DNA from: Parazoarcus communis
GTDB taxonomy: Bacteria; Pseudomonadota; Gammaproteobacteria; Burkholderiales; Rhodocyclaceae
Reading direction: 5' to 3'
Assembly (NCBI RefSeq): GCF_003111665.1
Contig: NZ_CP022188.1
Location: forward strand, 310,001 to 374,000
Length of the DNA: 64,000 nucleotides
Shown: positions 54,559 to 63,031 of the stretch, piece after piece
Numbering within the stretch: position 1 is the first letter of the stretch
Layout: every line of letters starts with the position of its first letter
Position numbers and translations under genes: made by a program
The notes under the pieces: model-generated
Database searches by the model: none
The model's input: only the letters and a program-made list of their open reading frames with translations
What the model was told of the DNA's origin: nothing

Positions 54559-56082
54559 ATGACGCTTTTTACGACCGACTACCTGGAGTACTACCTGACG
54601 CTGGTGTCCTGGATCGTCAACAACGGCATCTGGGCGGTGCTGGTGTCGAGCGGAGTATTCGCGCTGCCGTTCGTCGCCATCATCGTGCAGGAGTGGTTGA
54701 AGGCCCGTGCGGAAGGTGCCGACGAAGGCAACAAGGGCGTGCTCTCGGCTGCGCGCATCGAGAACCGGGTCTTCGTCGCCATCGTGGTGGTGATGTTCGC
54801 TGGCATCCCGTTCATCGACGTGGACCTCAACACCATCCAGTACGACAGCTCGCGCTCGGCCCAGTGCCAGGTCAGCGTGCCGCAGCCCACGGATACCGGC
54901 TGGTCGCAGTCCTTCAGCACCATCAACAACCAGTCGGCGAAGGTGCCGGTCTGGTGGGCTTTCATGCACGCGCTCTCGCGCGCCGTCACGAGCGCCTCGG
55001 TGGCGGCGATCCCATGCGGCACGGACCTGCGGCAGATGCGCATGGAGATCGACGCGACCCGCATTGACGACCCGGTACTGGCTCAGGAAGTAGCGGATTT
55101 CTCGCGGGATTGCTATGGGCCTGCGCGGGCCAAATTGTTCATGCAGCGCCCTCAGCTTGATGAGCAGCAGATGCACGACGTGACCTGGATAGGGTCGAGG
55201 TTTTTCACGGACACGGGCGGCTACTACGACACCTACCGCTCAAGCACGCCGCGCGACGACTGGCCCTACGACAGCACCCGCGATGCGGGGCTTGCACAGG
55301 TGGGCAGCGGTGGCGGCTACCCGACCTGCAGGCAGTGGTGGGCCGATGGCGGCAATGGCCTGCGGGCACGCCTGCTGGGACAGGTGGACCCGAACCTGTT
55401 GAATCGCCTGGCAGGCTGGGCCGGGTTCCTGAGCAGGGCCGAGGTGGACGACTCGGTGATCCGCGCCATCGCGTCACCGCGGCAACAGAAATTGAACCAG
55501 GGTAGCGTCTATACGGACTATGGCGGCCAGATCGACAAGACCTTGCCGAACATCGTGACGCGGGCCACGGGAGACGTTGGGATGGCCGTCGGCGCGATTG
55601 CCGCGTTTCCCGCCATGGACGTCGTGAGACAGTCTCTGCCCATGGTCCTCGCCTTGCTCAAGATGGCGCTGGTCATCTGCATCCCGCTTGTGCTGGTCGT
55701 AGGCACCTACGATCTGAAGACGGTCGTTACCGTCAGCGTCGTGCAGTTCGCGCTCTTCTTCACGGACTTCTGGTTTCAGCTTGCGCGCTGGATCGATTCG
55801 ACGATCCTGGATGCGCTCTATGGCTGGGGGTTCGGCTGGAATCGGCCGCACACCAACTTCGACCCGCTGGTGGGGCTGAACAACGCCTTCGGAGACATGC
55901 TCCTGATGTTTGTCACGGGCACGATGTTCATCGTACTGCCTACGTTCTGGATCATGGCCTTGGCTTGGGCGGGCGTTCGTGCCGGCAACGTGTTGCAAGG
56001 CCTCGCAGGAGCCACCGGAGATGCCAAGGCTGCTGGCGGAAGGGGAGGAAGCATTGCGATCAATGCAGTGTCGAAGAAGTGA
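54559..56082 (+). CDS. traG: TraG N-terminal domain conjugal transfer protein
   Basis: A 507-residue membrane protein. The N-terminus (TTDYLEYYLTLVSWIVNNGIWAVLVSSGVFALPFVAIIVQEWL) and the C-terminal helices (VLALLKMALVICIPLVLVVGTYDLKTVVTVSVVQFALFFTDFWFQLARWID) match the TraG-N domain (TIGR03755/TraG-type mating-pair stabilisation). The long periplasmic loop has several cysteines. It is the last gene of transfer block 2. GAGGGAG precedes the ATG. Confidence 0.87.
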   Translation: MTLFTTDYLEYYLTLVSWIVNNGIWAVLVSSGVFALPFVAIIVQEWLKARAEGADEGNKGVLSAARIENRVFVAIVVVMFAGIPFIDVDLNTIQYDSSRSAQCQVSVPQPTDTGWSQSFSTINNQSAKVPVWWAFMHALSRAVTSASVAAIPCGTDLRQMRMEIDATRIDDPVLAQEVADFSRDCYGPARAKLFMQRPQLDEQQMHDVTWIGSRFFTDTGGYYDTYRSSTPRDDWPYDSTRDAGLAQVGSGGGYPTCRQWWADGGNGLRARLLGQVDPNLLNRLAGWAGFLSRAEVDDSVIRAIASPRQQKLNQGSVYTDYGGQIDKTLPNIVTRATGDVGMAVGAIAAFPAMDVVRQSLPMVLALLKMALVICIPLVLVVGTYDLKTVVTVSVVQFALFFTDFWFQLARWIDSTILDALYGWGFGWNRPHTNFDPLVGLNNAFGDMLLMFVTGTMFIVLPTFWIMALAWAGVRAGNVLQGLAGATGDAKAAGGRGGSIAINAVSKK

Positions 56083-56088
56083 TCGCTG

Positions 56089-56448
56089 CTAGTCGTCCTC
56101 GACATGAGGATCAATGCGGAAACCGTCGTAGGTGTATAGGCCGAATCCTGCTGGTCCGTTTCGCCACTCTGGCTCGGGCAACTCCTCGCCCAAGTCGGTG
56201 TTGCGGGCCATCCAGGCAACCACCATGACGCACACCATCACCAGGGCCAGCCAGAAGGTGGTGTACAGCAGCACCCCGAGCGCAGCCAGCTTAACCATCC
56301 ACACGAGCGCGGTGGCTCCAGCCGTCGGCATGCCCTTGGAAACCAACCAGTTCGACGCCCGCCGTTCACAGCGCGCGTAGGCACGCCATCCGCGGCCAAA
56401 GGCGCGGCCGAGGCGTTCTGCGGTGCTGGTGCGAGTCGTGGTGTTCAT
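56089..56448 (-). CDS. DUF3742 family ICE protein
   Basis: A 119-residue protein. A basic N-terminal helix (TAERLGRAFGRGWRAYARCERRASNWLVSKG) is followed by two membrane helices (ATALVWMVKLAALGVLLYTTF and WLALVMVCVMVVAWMA) and an acidic C-terminus (EELPEPEWRNGPAGFGLYTYDGFRIDPHVEDD). This is the DUF3742 family, which regularly ends the transfer region of these ICEs in the opposite orientation. The gene ends 6 bases from the traG stop (convergent). Confidence 0.85.
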   Translation of the reverse strand: MNTTTRTSTAERLGRAFGRGWRAYARCERRASNWLVSKGMPTAGATALVWMVKLAALGVLLYTTFWLALVMVCVMVVAWMARNTDLGEELPEPEWRNGPAGFGLYTYDGFRIDPHVEDD

Positions 56449-56532
56449 GGTCGTCTCCTACTGCTGAGGGATGCCTATTTCAGTTTGGTCCATTTCATTC
56501 TGTTTAGGGCTTCAATGTGTTCTCTTGCTGCT

Positions 56533-57165
56533 TCAGGACGCTTCGTCATCCGGTTCCAACGGGCCAGGGTCGGGCTCCACGCCGATGCGGTATGTAGCAA
56601 CGAAACGCGGCCAGTCCACATGGTCAACGAGATCGATGTCCTCGATGACACTGACCTTCGCGCTGGCACGCTCGAACAGCGCGATGCTCTTGGCGGGATA
56701 GTTGTTGCGCGACGGATAGAGCACCCCGTCGAACAGCACCTGGCCGTCATCTCCAAGCATCGCATGCACCTGGGCCGACACCTGCTGCGTGTGCGTGTAG
56801 TCGCGGCTGGCCAACTGCTCCAGGTTCAGGCCGAAGTAGCCCGCCATGACGCCCGGCGCCGTGAGGTCGGCCAGAAGCACGTCGTCCATCACGCCCACTG
56901 CGCGCACCATCCGGCTCTGGACTTCTTTCAGCGCGATCGAGCGCTTCGTGTCCGCAAGCCACTGGTGCTTATGAAACACCGACTCCATCAGCGCCGTGGG
57001 CAGGTCGCGCCCCAGGTAGAGCACCCCGTAGGCCTGGGCCGGGTCATCGTAGCGATTGGTGCTGCTGCGGCCATAGTACAGCGGGCTGCCCCGATAGACG
57101 ACGCGGCTCACATGCTGGAGCAGCTCACCGGCATCGATCAGGAACGAAGGCAGCTCGTGGCTCAT
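56533..57165 (-). CDS. RES-domain toxin (NAD+ phosphorylase-type)
   Basis: A 210-residue RES-domain protein. The Arg in RVVYRGSPLYYGRSSTNRYDDP, the Tyr in YGVLYLGRDLPTALMESVFH and the Ser/Glu in ALMES are in the positions of the RES active site. The family depletes NAD+ (as in ParT/MbcT), stopping growth until the antitoxin is present. It follows the antitoxin by 12 bases in one operon. Confidence 0.85.
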   Translation of the reverse strand: MSHELPSFLIDAGELLQHVSRVVYRGSPLYYGRSSTNRYDDPAQAYGVLYLGRDLPTALMESVFHKHQWLADTKRSIALKEVQSRMVRAVGVMDDVLLADLTAPGVMAGYFGLNLEQLASRDYTHTQQVSAQVHAMLGDDGQVLFDGVLYPSRNNYPAKSIALFERASAKVSVIEDIDLVDHVDWPRFVATYRIGVEPDPGPLEPDDEAS

Positions 57166-57177
57166 GGCGATCTCGCT

Positions 57178-57804
57178 TCAATGCACCTGAACGCCCAGCA
57201 CGTTGAACACGGCCTCGGCCACGTCGTCGATCGTGCCATGCGTCACCGCATCCACTGGCGAGCGGCCGCCCAAGCCTTCGAGCGGTTCGGACAGTGCGCG
57301 GTAGATCGTCCAAGGGTCGATGCCCTCGACCTCCTGAAGCACGGTTTGGGTCAACTGCTGCTTCACCGGGTCGAGCTGCCAGTCGGGCAGTTTCTGGCCT
57401 CGCGGCCCCACGTTCAGCGCCAGCAGCCGACGGGCGAGGATGTCCTTGTAGATCTGCTGGCGCGACTTGTCCGCCAGCTTGGCGTACTCCGCGGGCGGCA
57501 GGTTGTGCGGCTGGTTGAAGGTTTCCAGCAGCACGGCGCGGCCTCGCTGGACGTCGGTTTCAGTCGGCGCCCAGCGCGTCTCAGCGCGCAGCGCAGCCGT
57601 CTTACGCTTCAAGGCGTGCTCCACCGTTTCACCTTCGAGGTTGGCTGGCAGCTTTACCGCCTCCACGCGCTCGTGAATGAACGCCTGCAACTCGGCCGCG
57701 AAAGCCGGCGCATCCCGGATTTCGACGGTATCCGCGAAGCGGCGCACATCCTCCACGGTGACACGCGGCAGACGGTCGGCAATGAATTCAATGGCGGTGG
57801 GCAT
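57178..57804 (-). CDS. Antitoxin with MbcA/ParS/Xre-type toxin-binding domain
   Basis: A 208-residue protein. A GGGAG at good spacing supports the ATG at 57804 over one two codons earlier. An HTH-like segment (YAKLADKSRQQIYKDILARRLLAL) is in the centre. The C-terminal 60 residues (LPDWQLDPVKQQLTQTVLQEV, GRSPVDAVTHGTIDDVAEAVFNVLG) carry the Xre/MbcA/ParS toxin-binding pattern (SPVDAV). It should block the RES enzyme and repress its own promoter. Confidence 0.8.
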   Translation of the reverse strand: MPTAIEFIADRLPRVTVEDVRRFADTVEIRDAPAFAAELQAFIHERVEAVKLPANLEGETVEHALKRKTAALRAETRWAPTETDVQRGRAVLLETFNQPHNLPPAEYAKLADKSRQQIYKDILARRLLALNVGPRGQKLPDWQLDPVKQQLTQTVLQEVEGIDPWTIYRALSEPLEGLGGRSPVDAVTHGTIDDVAEAVFNVLGVQVH

Positions 57805-57813
57805 GGTCATCTC

Positions 57814-57895
57814 CCAGGTAGGTTTGAGACAGGACTTACTCTAGTCGCCTTTGTCGCATTTGTCAACTTTGACGCCTAGAGAGCAACCTACCTGG
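57814..57895 (-). promoter_or_regulatory. Promoter and operator of the Xre/RES operon
   Basis: Read on the minus strand: -35 TTGACA (57861-57866), a 17-base spacer, and -10 TAGAGT (57838-57843). Perfect 11-base inverted repeats CCAGGTAGGTT (57814-57824) and AACCTACCTGG (57885-57895) flank the promoter, and TTTGTC/TTTGAC repeats (about 57850-57873) overlap the -35. Good evidence for autoregulation. Confidence 0.78.
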
Positions 57896-57954
57896 CGAAA
57901 ACAGCGTCTCCGCAGCATAGGCCGAGGCCAGCGGCTGGTCGCCGCGCAATCCAT

Positions 57955-58040
57955 TCGTGCGGGTTCCACATTGACGCTGGAACCGCAACCCAGGCCCCGC
58001 TATACCGAAACGGTTAAAGGCCAAAGGGCCGAAACGGCAA
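57955..58040 (+). other. Candidate oriT region upstream of the MobH relaxase
   Basis: An inverted repeat GGTTCCA/TGGAACC (57962-57968 and 57978-57984; extensible with one bulge) with a 9-base loop. Two direct copies of CCGAAACGG (58005-58013 and 58029-58037) follow. No gene lies between the antitoxin promoter and the relaxase start at 58120. An inverted repeat next to a relaxase gene is the usual look of an oriT; nic cannot be placed by eye. Confidence 0.4.
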
Positions 58041-58119
58041 GGGAATGGGGTGCAAGGGGAAAGGCCCTACCTCGAAAAGGCAAAAAGGCCTCCCGGTCGG
58101 CCCGCCACAGGACACCCGC

Positions 58120-59982
58120 ATGCTCTCCCTGTTCCAGCGAAAACGGCCCCCGGTCGCCGGCGCGCCACCGCCAGCACCCGCCACCGTCCTCCCGAAAGGG
58201 TTGATGCGGCCCGAGTCGGCCGCATCGCTGCTGGCCACCCCGCGCCGGCAGAAGCTGCTGGAGCACATTTGGCAGCGCACCTCGCTGTCGCGCAGGCAAT
58301 TCGCCACGCTGTACCGAGCGCCCCTGGAACGCTACGCCGAGCTGGTCCAGGCCTTCCCGGCCTCCGAGGCGCATCACCATGCCTATCTGGGCGGCATGCT
58401 CGACCACGGCCTCGAAATCGTCGCCTACAGTCTGAAACTGCGGCAGTCCCATCTGCTGCCCATCGGCGCCAGCCCCGAAGACCAAGCGGCACAGTCCGAA
58501 GCCTGGACCGCCGCCGTCGCCTACGCCGCGCTGCTGCACGACATCGGCAAGATCGCCGTCGATCTGCACGTCGAGCTGGCCGACGGCAGCATCTGGCACC
58601 CTTGGCACGGCCCGCTGCGCCAGCCATACCGATTCCGCTACCGCGACGATCGCGAGTACCGCCTGCACAGCGCCGCGACAGGTTTGCTCTACCACCAACT
58701 GCTCGACCGTGAGGCCCTGGACTGGCTCAGCGGCTATCCGTCCCTGTGGGCACCACTGCTCTACGTCCTGGCCGGGCAGTACGAGCACGCCGGCGTACTG
58801 GGCGAACTTGTCGTGCAGGCAGACCGGGCCTCGGTGGCCCAGGAGCTGGGCGGCGATCCGGCCCGCGCCATGGCTGCGCCCAAGCACGCGCTGCAGCGCA
58901 AGCTGCTCGACGGGTTGCGCTACCTGCTCAAGGAACAGTTGAAACTGAACCAGCCGGAAGCCTCCGATGGCTGGCTCACCGACGATGCCCTGTGGCTGGT
59001 GAGCAAAACGGTCTCGGACAAACTGCGTGCGCACCTGCTGTCCCAAGGCGTCGATGGCATCCCTGCGAACAACACCGCGGTGTTCAACGTCCTCCAGGAT
59101 CACGGCATGTTGCAGCCGGCGCCCGACGGCAAGGCTATTTGGCGCGCGACCATAACCAGTTCCACCGGCTGGTCCCACTCGTTCACCCTGTTGCGCCTCG
59201 CTCCTGCGCTGATCTGGGAATCTGGCGAGCGACCGACGCCTTTTGCAGGCACGGTAGCGATCGACGCGGCAGTCGCCGAAAACGACGCCGAGGCGCCGAA
59301 AATGCCGCCTGCGGCCATGGCGAAGGCAGCCCCGAACGGTCAGAAACTTCCATCTTGGGAAGGCAGTAGTACCGTCACCGCCTCACCGCCTAAGGCCCAG
59401 CCCGTGTCCGATGTCATGGAGGACATGCTGGCAATGGTGAGCACGAGCGGCTCGCCTGGTGCCGAGCAGGATGTGGAGCCGGTTGCACAGAGAAGCTACC
59501 CCGCAGACCCCAGCACTCCTATGCCAGCGACTGCCGCAGTGCTTCCTTCGCCACCACCATCTACTGCTAAACCACCCCTAACAGCAGCGCCCCCGTCAGG
59601 CGAACATTTCATGATGTGGCTGAAACAGGGAATTGCTTCGCGCCGGCTCATCATCAACGACGCAAAAGCGCTCGTGCATTCCGTGAATGACACGGCCTAC
59701 TTGGTCAGCCCAGGTGTGTTCCAGCGCTACGTCCAGGAGCACCCTCATGTCGGCACGCTGGCACGGCAGGACAAGATGCCGGATTGGCAGTGGGTGCAGA
59801 AGCGCTTTGAGAAACTGGGGTTGCATCGAAAGCACGACAGCGGCTTGAACATCTGGATCTGTGAAGTCACCGGGCCGCGCAAGTCCCGGAAGCTGCATGG
59901 GTATTTGCTGATCGATGCGAATTGGTTGTTCGATGCAGTACCACCCAACAATCCTTATCTCAGAGTTACGCAAGAGATTTGA
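58120..59982 (+). CDS. traI: MobH family relaxase (TraI)
   Basis: A 620-residue relaxase. The N-terminal TraI_2 domain has EAHHHAYLGGMLDHGLEIV and the HD motif ALLHDIGKIAVDLHVEL (about 138), the metal-binding set of MobH relaxases rather than a tyrosine HUH fold. A winged-helix-like segment lies near 300 (LSQGVDGIPANNTAVFNVLQDHGMLQPAPDG). A Pro-rich linker leads to the conserved C-terminal domain (MMWLKQGIASRRLIINDAKALVHSVNDTAYLVSPGVFQRYVQEHP). It nicks oriT and leads the strand to TraD. No good ribosome-binding site is seen at the chosen ATG. Confidence 0.88.
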   Translation: MLSLFQRKRPPVAGAPPPAPATVLPKGLMRPESAASLLATPRRQKLLEHIWQRTSLSRRQFATLYRAPLERYAELVQAFPASEAHHHAYLGGMLDHGLEIVAYSLKLRQSHLLPIGASPEDQAAQSEAWTAAVAYAALLHDIGKIAVDLHVELADGSIWHPWHGPLRQPYRFRYRDDREYRLHSAATGLLYHQLLDREALDWLSGYPSLWAPLLYVLAGQYEHAGVLGELVVQADRASVAQELGGDPARAMAAPKHALQRKLLDGLRYLLKEQLKLNQPEASDGWLTDDALWLVSKTVSDKLRAHLLSQGVDGIPANNTAVFNVLQDHGMLQPAPDGKAIWRATITSSTGWSHSFTLLRLAPALIWESGERPTPFAGTVAIDAAVAENDAEAPKMPPAAMAKAAPNGQKLPSWEGSSTVTASPPKAQPVSDVMEDMLAMVSTSGSPGAEQDVEPVAQRSYPADPSTPMPATAAVLPSPPPSTAKPPLTAAPPSGEHFMMWLKQGIASRRLIINDAKALVHSVNDTAYLVSPGVFQRYVQEHPHVGTLARQDKMPDWQWVQKRFEKLGLHRKHDSGLNIWICEVTGPRKSRKLHGYLLIDANWLFDAVPPNNPYLRVTQEI

Positions 59983-60032
59983 GCATGGAGTCCTACGTGG
60001 CGGTGAGATACGGTAGAGTTCGCCTTGGTAGG

Positions 60033-60515
60033 TTAGCGGCTAGCCAAGGTGTCCAGCACAAAGTCAGCGCGTTGCGCCACTCTGATCTTGGGCAACCGCG
60101 ATACCGCATAGCCCAGCGCTGGATAGGTGCGCTGAAGCCGCTCGAATTCAGCCCGCGCTTCATCCATGCTGTGACGGCGTTCTTCGTCCTGCACATAGAT
60201 TTCAGGCCACGGCGGGGCCAGAAAGATGCGCGAGTGGTAGCGATGCGACTGGGCAATCGTGTCCAGAATAGTAGTGCCGTCCAGTGCCTGGGGTGCTGCC
60301 GCCGCGTCGATCAGGCCACGGTCGAAGAACACCCATTGCGTATTGCTGCGTGGCGCATTGGCATGGTTGTCTAGCGCAAGGTCGATGGCCCCGCGCAGGA
60401 AGGCCGTCATGTCGAGCCACGGCAGGGCCTGGCCGCCCGTGCGTGTTTGTTCCTGAACGATACGCCGTCCAGGCTCCTCAATTACGGCATCCCTGGATTT
60501 CCATTCAACCCCCAC
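60033..60515 (-). pseudogene. AAA_28-type NTPase/kinase, 5'-truncated
   Basis: The readable part (IEEPGRRIVQEQTRTGGQALPWLDMTAFLRGAIDLALDN, TQWVFFDRGLIDAAAA, FLAPPWPEIYVQDEERRHSMDEARAEFERLQRTYPALGY) is the second half of small P-loop kinases of the AAA_28 type. The P-loop that should precede EPGRRI is missing, and the frame runs back only to a TGA about 25 codons before it. It is therefore a remnant of acquired cargo. About 48 bases separate it from the relaxase stop. Confidence 0.7.
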
Positions 60516-60562
60516 AAACGAGAACGACGATCAACTATCTCCTGAAAGGCCATCAGCATCCA

Positions 60563-60832
60563 TCAAGGCCAGCATGCCAACAATGAGTGCGTGCATGCCC
60601 TGTTGAGTTCGGCCTCCATCTCGGCTTCCTCCGTCGCACGGTCTGCATCCACGACGGGTTCCCGTTCGGCGACCGAGTACACCGTGTCGGCCACGGCAAG
60701 GCAGTGGAACGCCACGGTGGTCAACAGCCAGCGCGCATGCTCCATCGATATGCCGTAGGCCTGAGCGATGTGGCGTTGGTGGCCGACGATCTTGTCGAGC
60801 ATGGGCTGGGTCGCCGCCAGACGGCGGATCAC
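60563..60832 (-). CDS. Short hypothetical fragment, 89 aa
   Basis: The frame gives VPNVIRRLAATQPMLDKIVGHQRHIAQAYGISMEHARWLLTTVAFHCLAVADTVYSVAEREP, helical and believable as protein, but without a family I recognise. It begins where the IS66-like frame ends, so it is probably the tail of a gene cut by the insertion. Expression is doubtful. Confidence 0.35.
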   Translation of the reverse strand: MIRRLAATQPMLDKIVGHQRHIAQAYGISMEHARWLLTTVAFHCLAVADTVYSVAEREPVVDADRATEEAEMEAELNRACTHSLLACWP

Positions 60833-61074
60833 GTTGGGTACGCCTTGCCGTCGCCAAGATGCTTGGGCTTGAGCATCGGCGTCTCGTGGGCGTGCAGCAC
60901 CACGTGGCGACGCAGTTCGTCATCCAGCGCCTTTACCATCGGCTGCAGTTGCGCGCCGCACGCACCGACCCACTGTGCCAGCGTCGAGCGGGCAACAGTA
61001 AGTCTGATGCTCTTTGCGCATTCAGATGAATGCATTACGCCCATACGAAATCCGAAATCAGCTCGGCCGCGCAC
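60829..61074 (-). mobile_element. IS66 family transposase remnant
   Basis: About 80 codons match the middle of IS66 TnpC (RSTLAQWVGACGAQLQPMVKAL and HVVLHAHETPMLKP, the latter with the catalytic-Asp region degraded: HADET becomes HAHET). There are no terminal repeats or accessory tnpA/tnpB. It marks decayed DNA at the right boundary of the conjugation core. Confidence 0.7.
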
Positions 61075-61090
61075 AGCAGATGGCAGTTGT

Positions 61091-63031
61091 CTATGGCTGT
61101 AAATGCGCTTCCCGCAGAGCCATGTCCTCTCTCAGAATACGCTGGATCTCCAGTATCGCGGCCGCGCTCTGTTGCACGCTGTGCCCCGAAATAATGACTT
61201 TCTCGGACTGTGCGCCGGGAAGATGTGCGCTGCGATAAGGCACAAGACCGTCATCGGAATCATCGAGGGCCACTTCGGAATTGGCTTGGGCCACGATCGA
61301 GTGATAGCGCACCTGGGATGAGATGGGAAAGCCCGCCGCCGTACGCACGAACGGATCGTTTTCGTCGAGATTGTTCACGCTATTGGGAATGGTTGCCAGG
61401 CTTTCACGGCTGCTGGCGGCCGCATTGGGTGTCAGTGTATGGGCGAGTTCTTCGAGCACCGTAATGGGAAAGCGGATAAATCCCGCCATCCAGCGCCCCA
61501 GGCGTCCACCCGCGACCGATGTGCCCCGATGAGGCGCCGCGATGAAGATGGCACTGCTGACATTCGGGAAGGGCTCGAAGCGCAACATGGGATCAATGCG
61601 CCTGATCTGCTGCGGCGTCAACCGACTGTGATCCGCAGCCAATTGCACCAGCGATTGATCGGTTGACGACACCATCAACCGCGCGATGACCCCGCCCATG
61701 CTATGCCCCACCAGCACGAGGTCGGACGACGCCGGCGCTTGGCCGGATGGGTCGAAATGCGTCAGCGTATCCCCGAGCGCCCTGCGAATCATGGCGTGGT
61801 TCAACGCGACTGGCATGTTGGTCGGGTAGTAGACCTGCCAGATCTGGTAATGCTGGCGCAGGGCCTCATCGCCCAGGATTTCGTTGGCGAGTTCCACCCA
61901 GGCTTCAGGGCTGCTGGCCAGTCCGTGCAGCATGACGATGATCCGCCTGTTCGGATCGTAGGGCTGCATCAAGTAGACGTGCGGGCGGTCGATGCCACCC
62001 TCGCGCCCGAGCAGGCTGCGCAGCGACTGGCGGTTGAAATTGGCACGGGCCAGCCATACGCCATAGCCGGCCGTGAAATTGGCCGCCAGCGGCACACGTT
62101 GGCCGCGCAGCATAATGGCCGATTCCACATAGGGGTCATGCACCGTCAGACGGGCTGTACGAGCATGCAGCACGCTGTCCAAGTTGTCTCCGTCGGGATG
62201 CAGCAGAACCGTCATGGACGGCGCGGGCATCTCGCTCCAGGGCAGCGGTTGCTGATCATGTTTTGCCGCTGGGCGACCACCCCGAGTTGGGGCGGCGCTC
62301 AGGGACTCGTCCGGAATGACCGCCACAAGCTCGGCGCCAAAGCCGTCGCGCCGGTAGAGGCTACGCAATCCACGGAAAGACAGGGACGAGGCTGGCAGGA
62401 GTTCGGCTGGCACCGCCGTACTGCCCGGTAAGCGCGCGCCGCGCATATCCAGCTTCAGTTCCCAGCCTGCAATGTTCCAACTGGTCTGGTCGGACAACTG
62501 CGTCGGCATTTGTTGCCGAACTTCGAACATGCCGGTGGCCGCATGCTCGACGGCATAGTTATACCAATCCCGCACTTGGGTCTGGCGATCCTCGAAGGCC
62601 CGCTCTCCCGGAGTATGGTCACCAAGGAACAGATAAGCATAGGCATAGCGAATCGTCTCAAGCCAGGCGGCTTGCTGCGCTGAACCGGGCTTCATGGCCT
62701 GAGCCTGCGCCAGCCATAGTTCGGACAGTGCAGCCAGGCGTCTATCCGTGGCAACCCCCGTCACGGTAGCCAAGGCCTCCGCGCACTCCGAGGAGATCGG
62801 CTTTGCGCATGCCTGCTCATCCAATGCCGCCACCCTGATGGTCTGGACAGTCGCATCGCTGAGCTTGCCACGTGTCAGGATGTCGCCGCGCTTGAGTTCG
62901 ATGGCCTCCCTGGTAGGTAGCGTATGAACTTCAACCACTGGGCCGAACTCGCGCAGGATCGAGCAGCCCCCCAGCAGCAGCGGAGCAAGAGCGGCGCATG
63001 TAATGAGAAGGCAGGCCTGCGGGAACCTCAT
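61091..63031 (-). CDS. Lipoprotein alpha/beta-hydrolase
   Basis: A 646-residue lipoprotein (lipobox LLLGGC at about 18-23). The C-terminal half is a serine hydrolase: oxyanion region VMLHGLASSPEAW, nucleophile elbow LVLVGHSMGGVIARL, Asp in LDDSDDGLVPYRSA and His in VIISGHSVQQS. The N-terminal half is unassigned. It is translationally coupled (ATGA) to the DUF4105 gene upstream, and the pair occurs widely in beta- and gammaproteobacteria; lipid or peptidoglycan-linked substrates are possible, not shown. Confidence 0.8.
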   Translation of the reverse strand: MRFPQACLLITCAALAPLLLGGCSILREFGPVVEVHTLPTREAIELKRGDILTRGKLSDATVQTIRVAALDEQACAKPISSECAEALATVTGVATDRRLAALSELWLAQAQAMKPGSAQQAAWLETIRYAYAYLFLGDHTPGERAFEDRQTQVRDWYNYAVEHAATGMFEVRQQMPTQLSDQTSWNIAGWELKLDMRGARLPGSTAVPAELLPASSLSFRGLRSLYRRDGFGAELVAVIPDESLSAAPTRGGRPAAKHDQQPLPWSEMPAPSMTVLLHPDGDNLDSVLHARTARLTVHDPYVESAIMLRGQRVPLAANFTAGYGVWLARANFNRQSLRSLLGREGGIDRPHVYLMQPYDPNRRIIVMLHGLASSPEAWVELANEILGDEALRQHYQIWQVYYPTNMPVALNHAMIRRALGDTLTHFDPSGQAPASSDLVLVGHSMGGVIARLMVSSTDQSLVQLAADHSRLTPQQIRRIDPMLRFEPFPNVSSAIFIAAPHRGTSVAGGRLGRWMAGFIRFPITVLEELAHTLTPNAAASSRESLATIPNSVNNLDENDPFVRTAAGFPISSQVRYHSIVAQANSEVALDDSDDGLVPYRSAHLPGAQSEKVIISGHSVQQSAAAILEIQRILREDMALREAHLQP

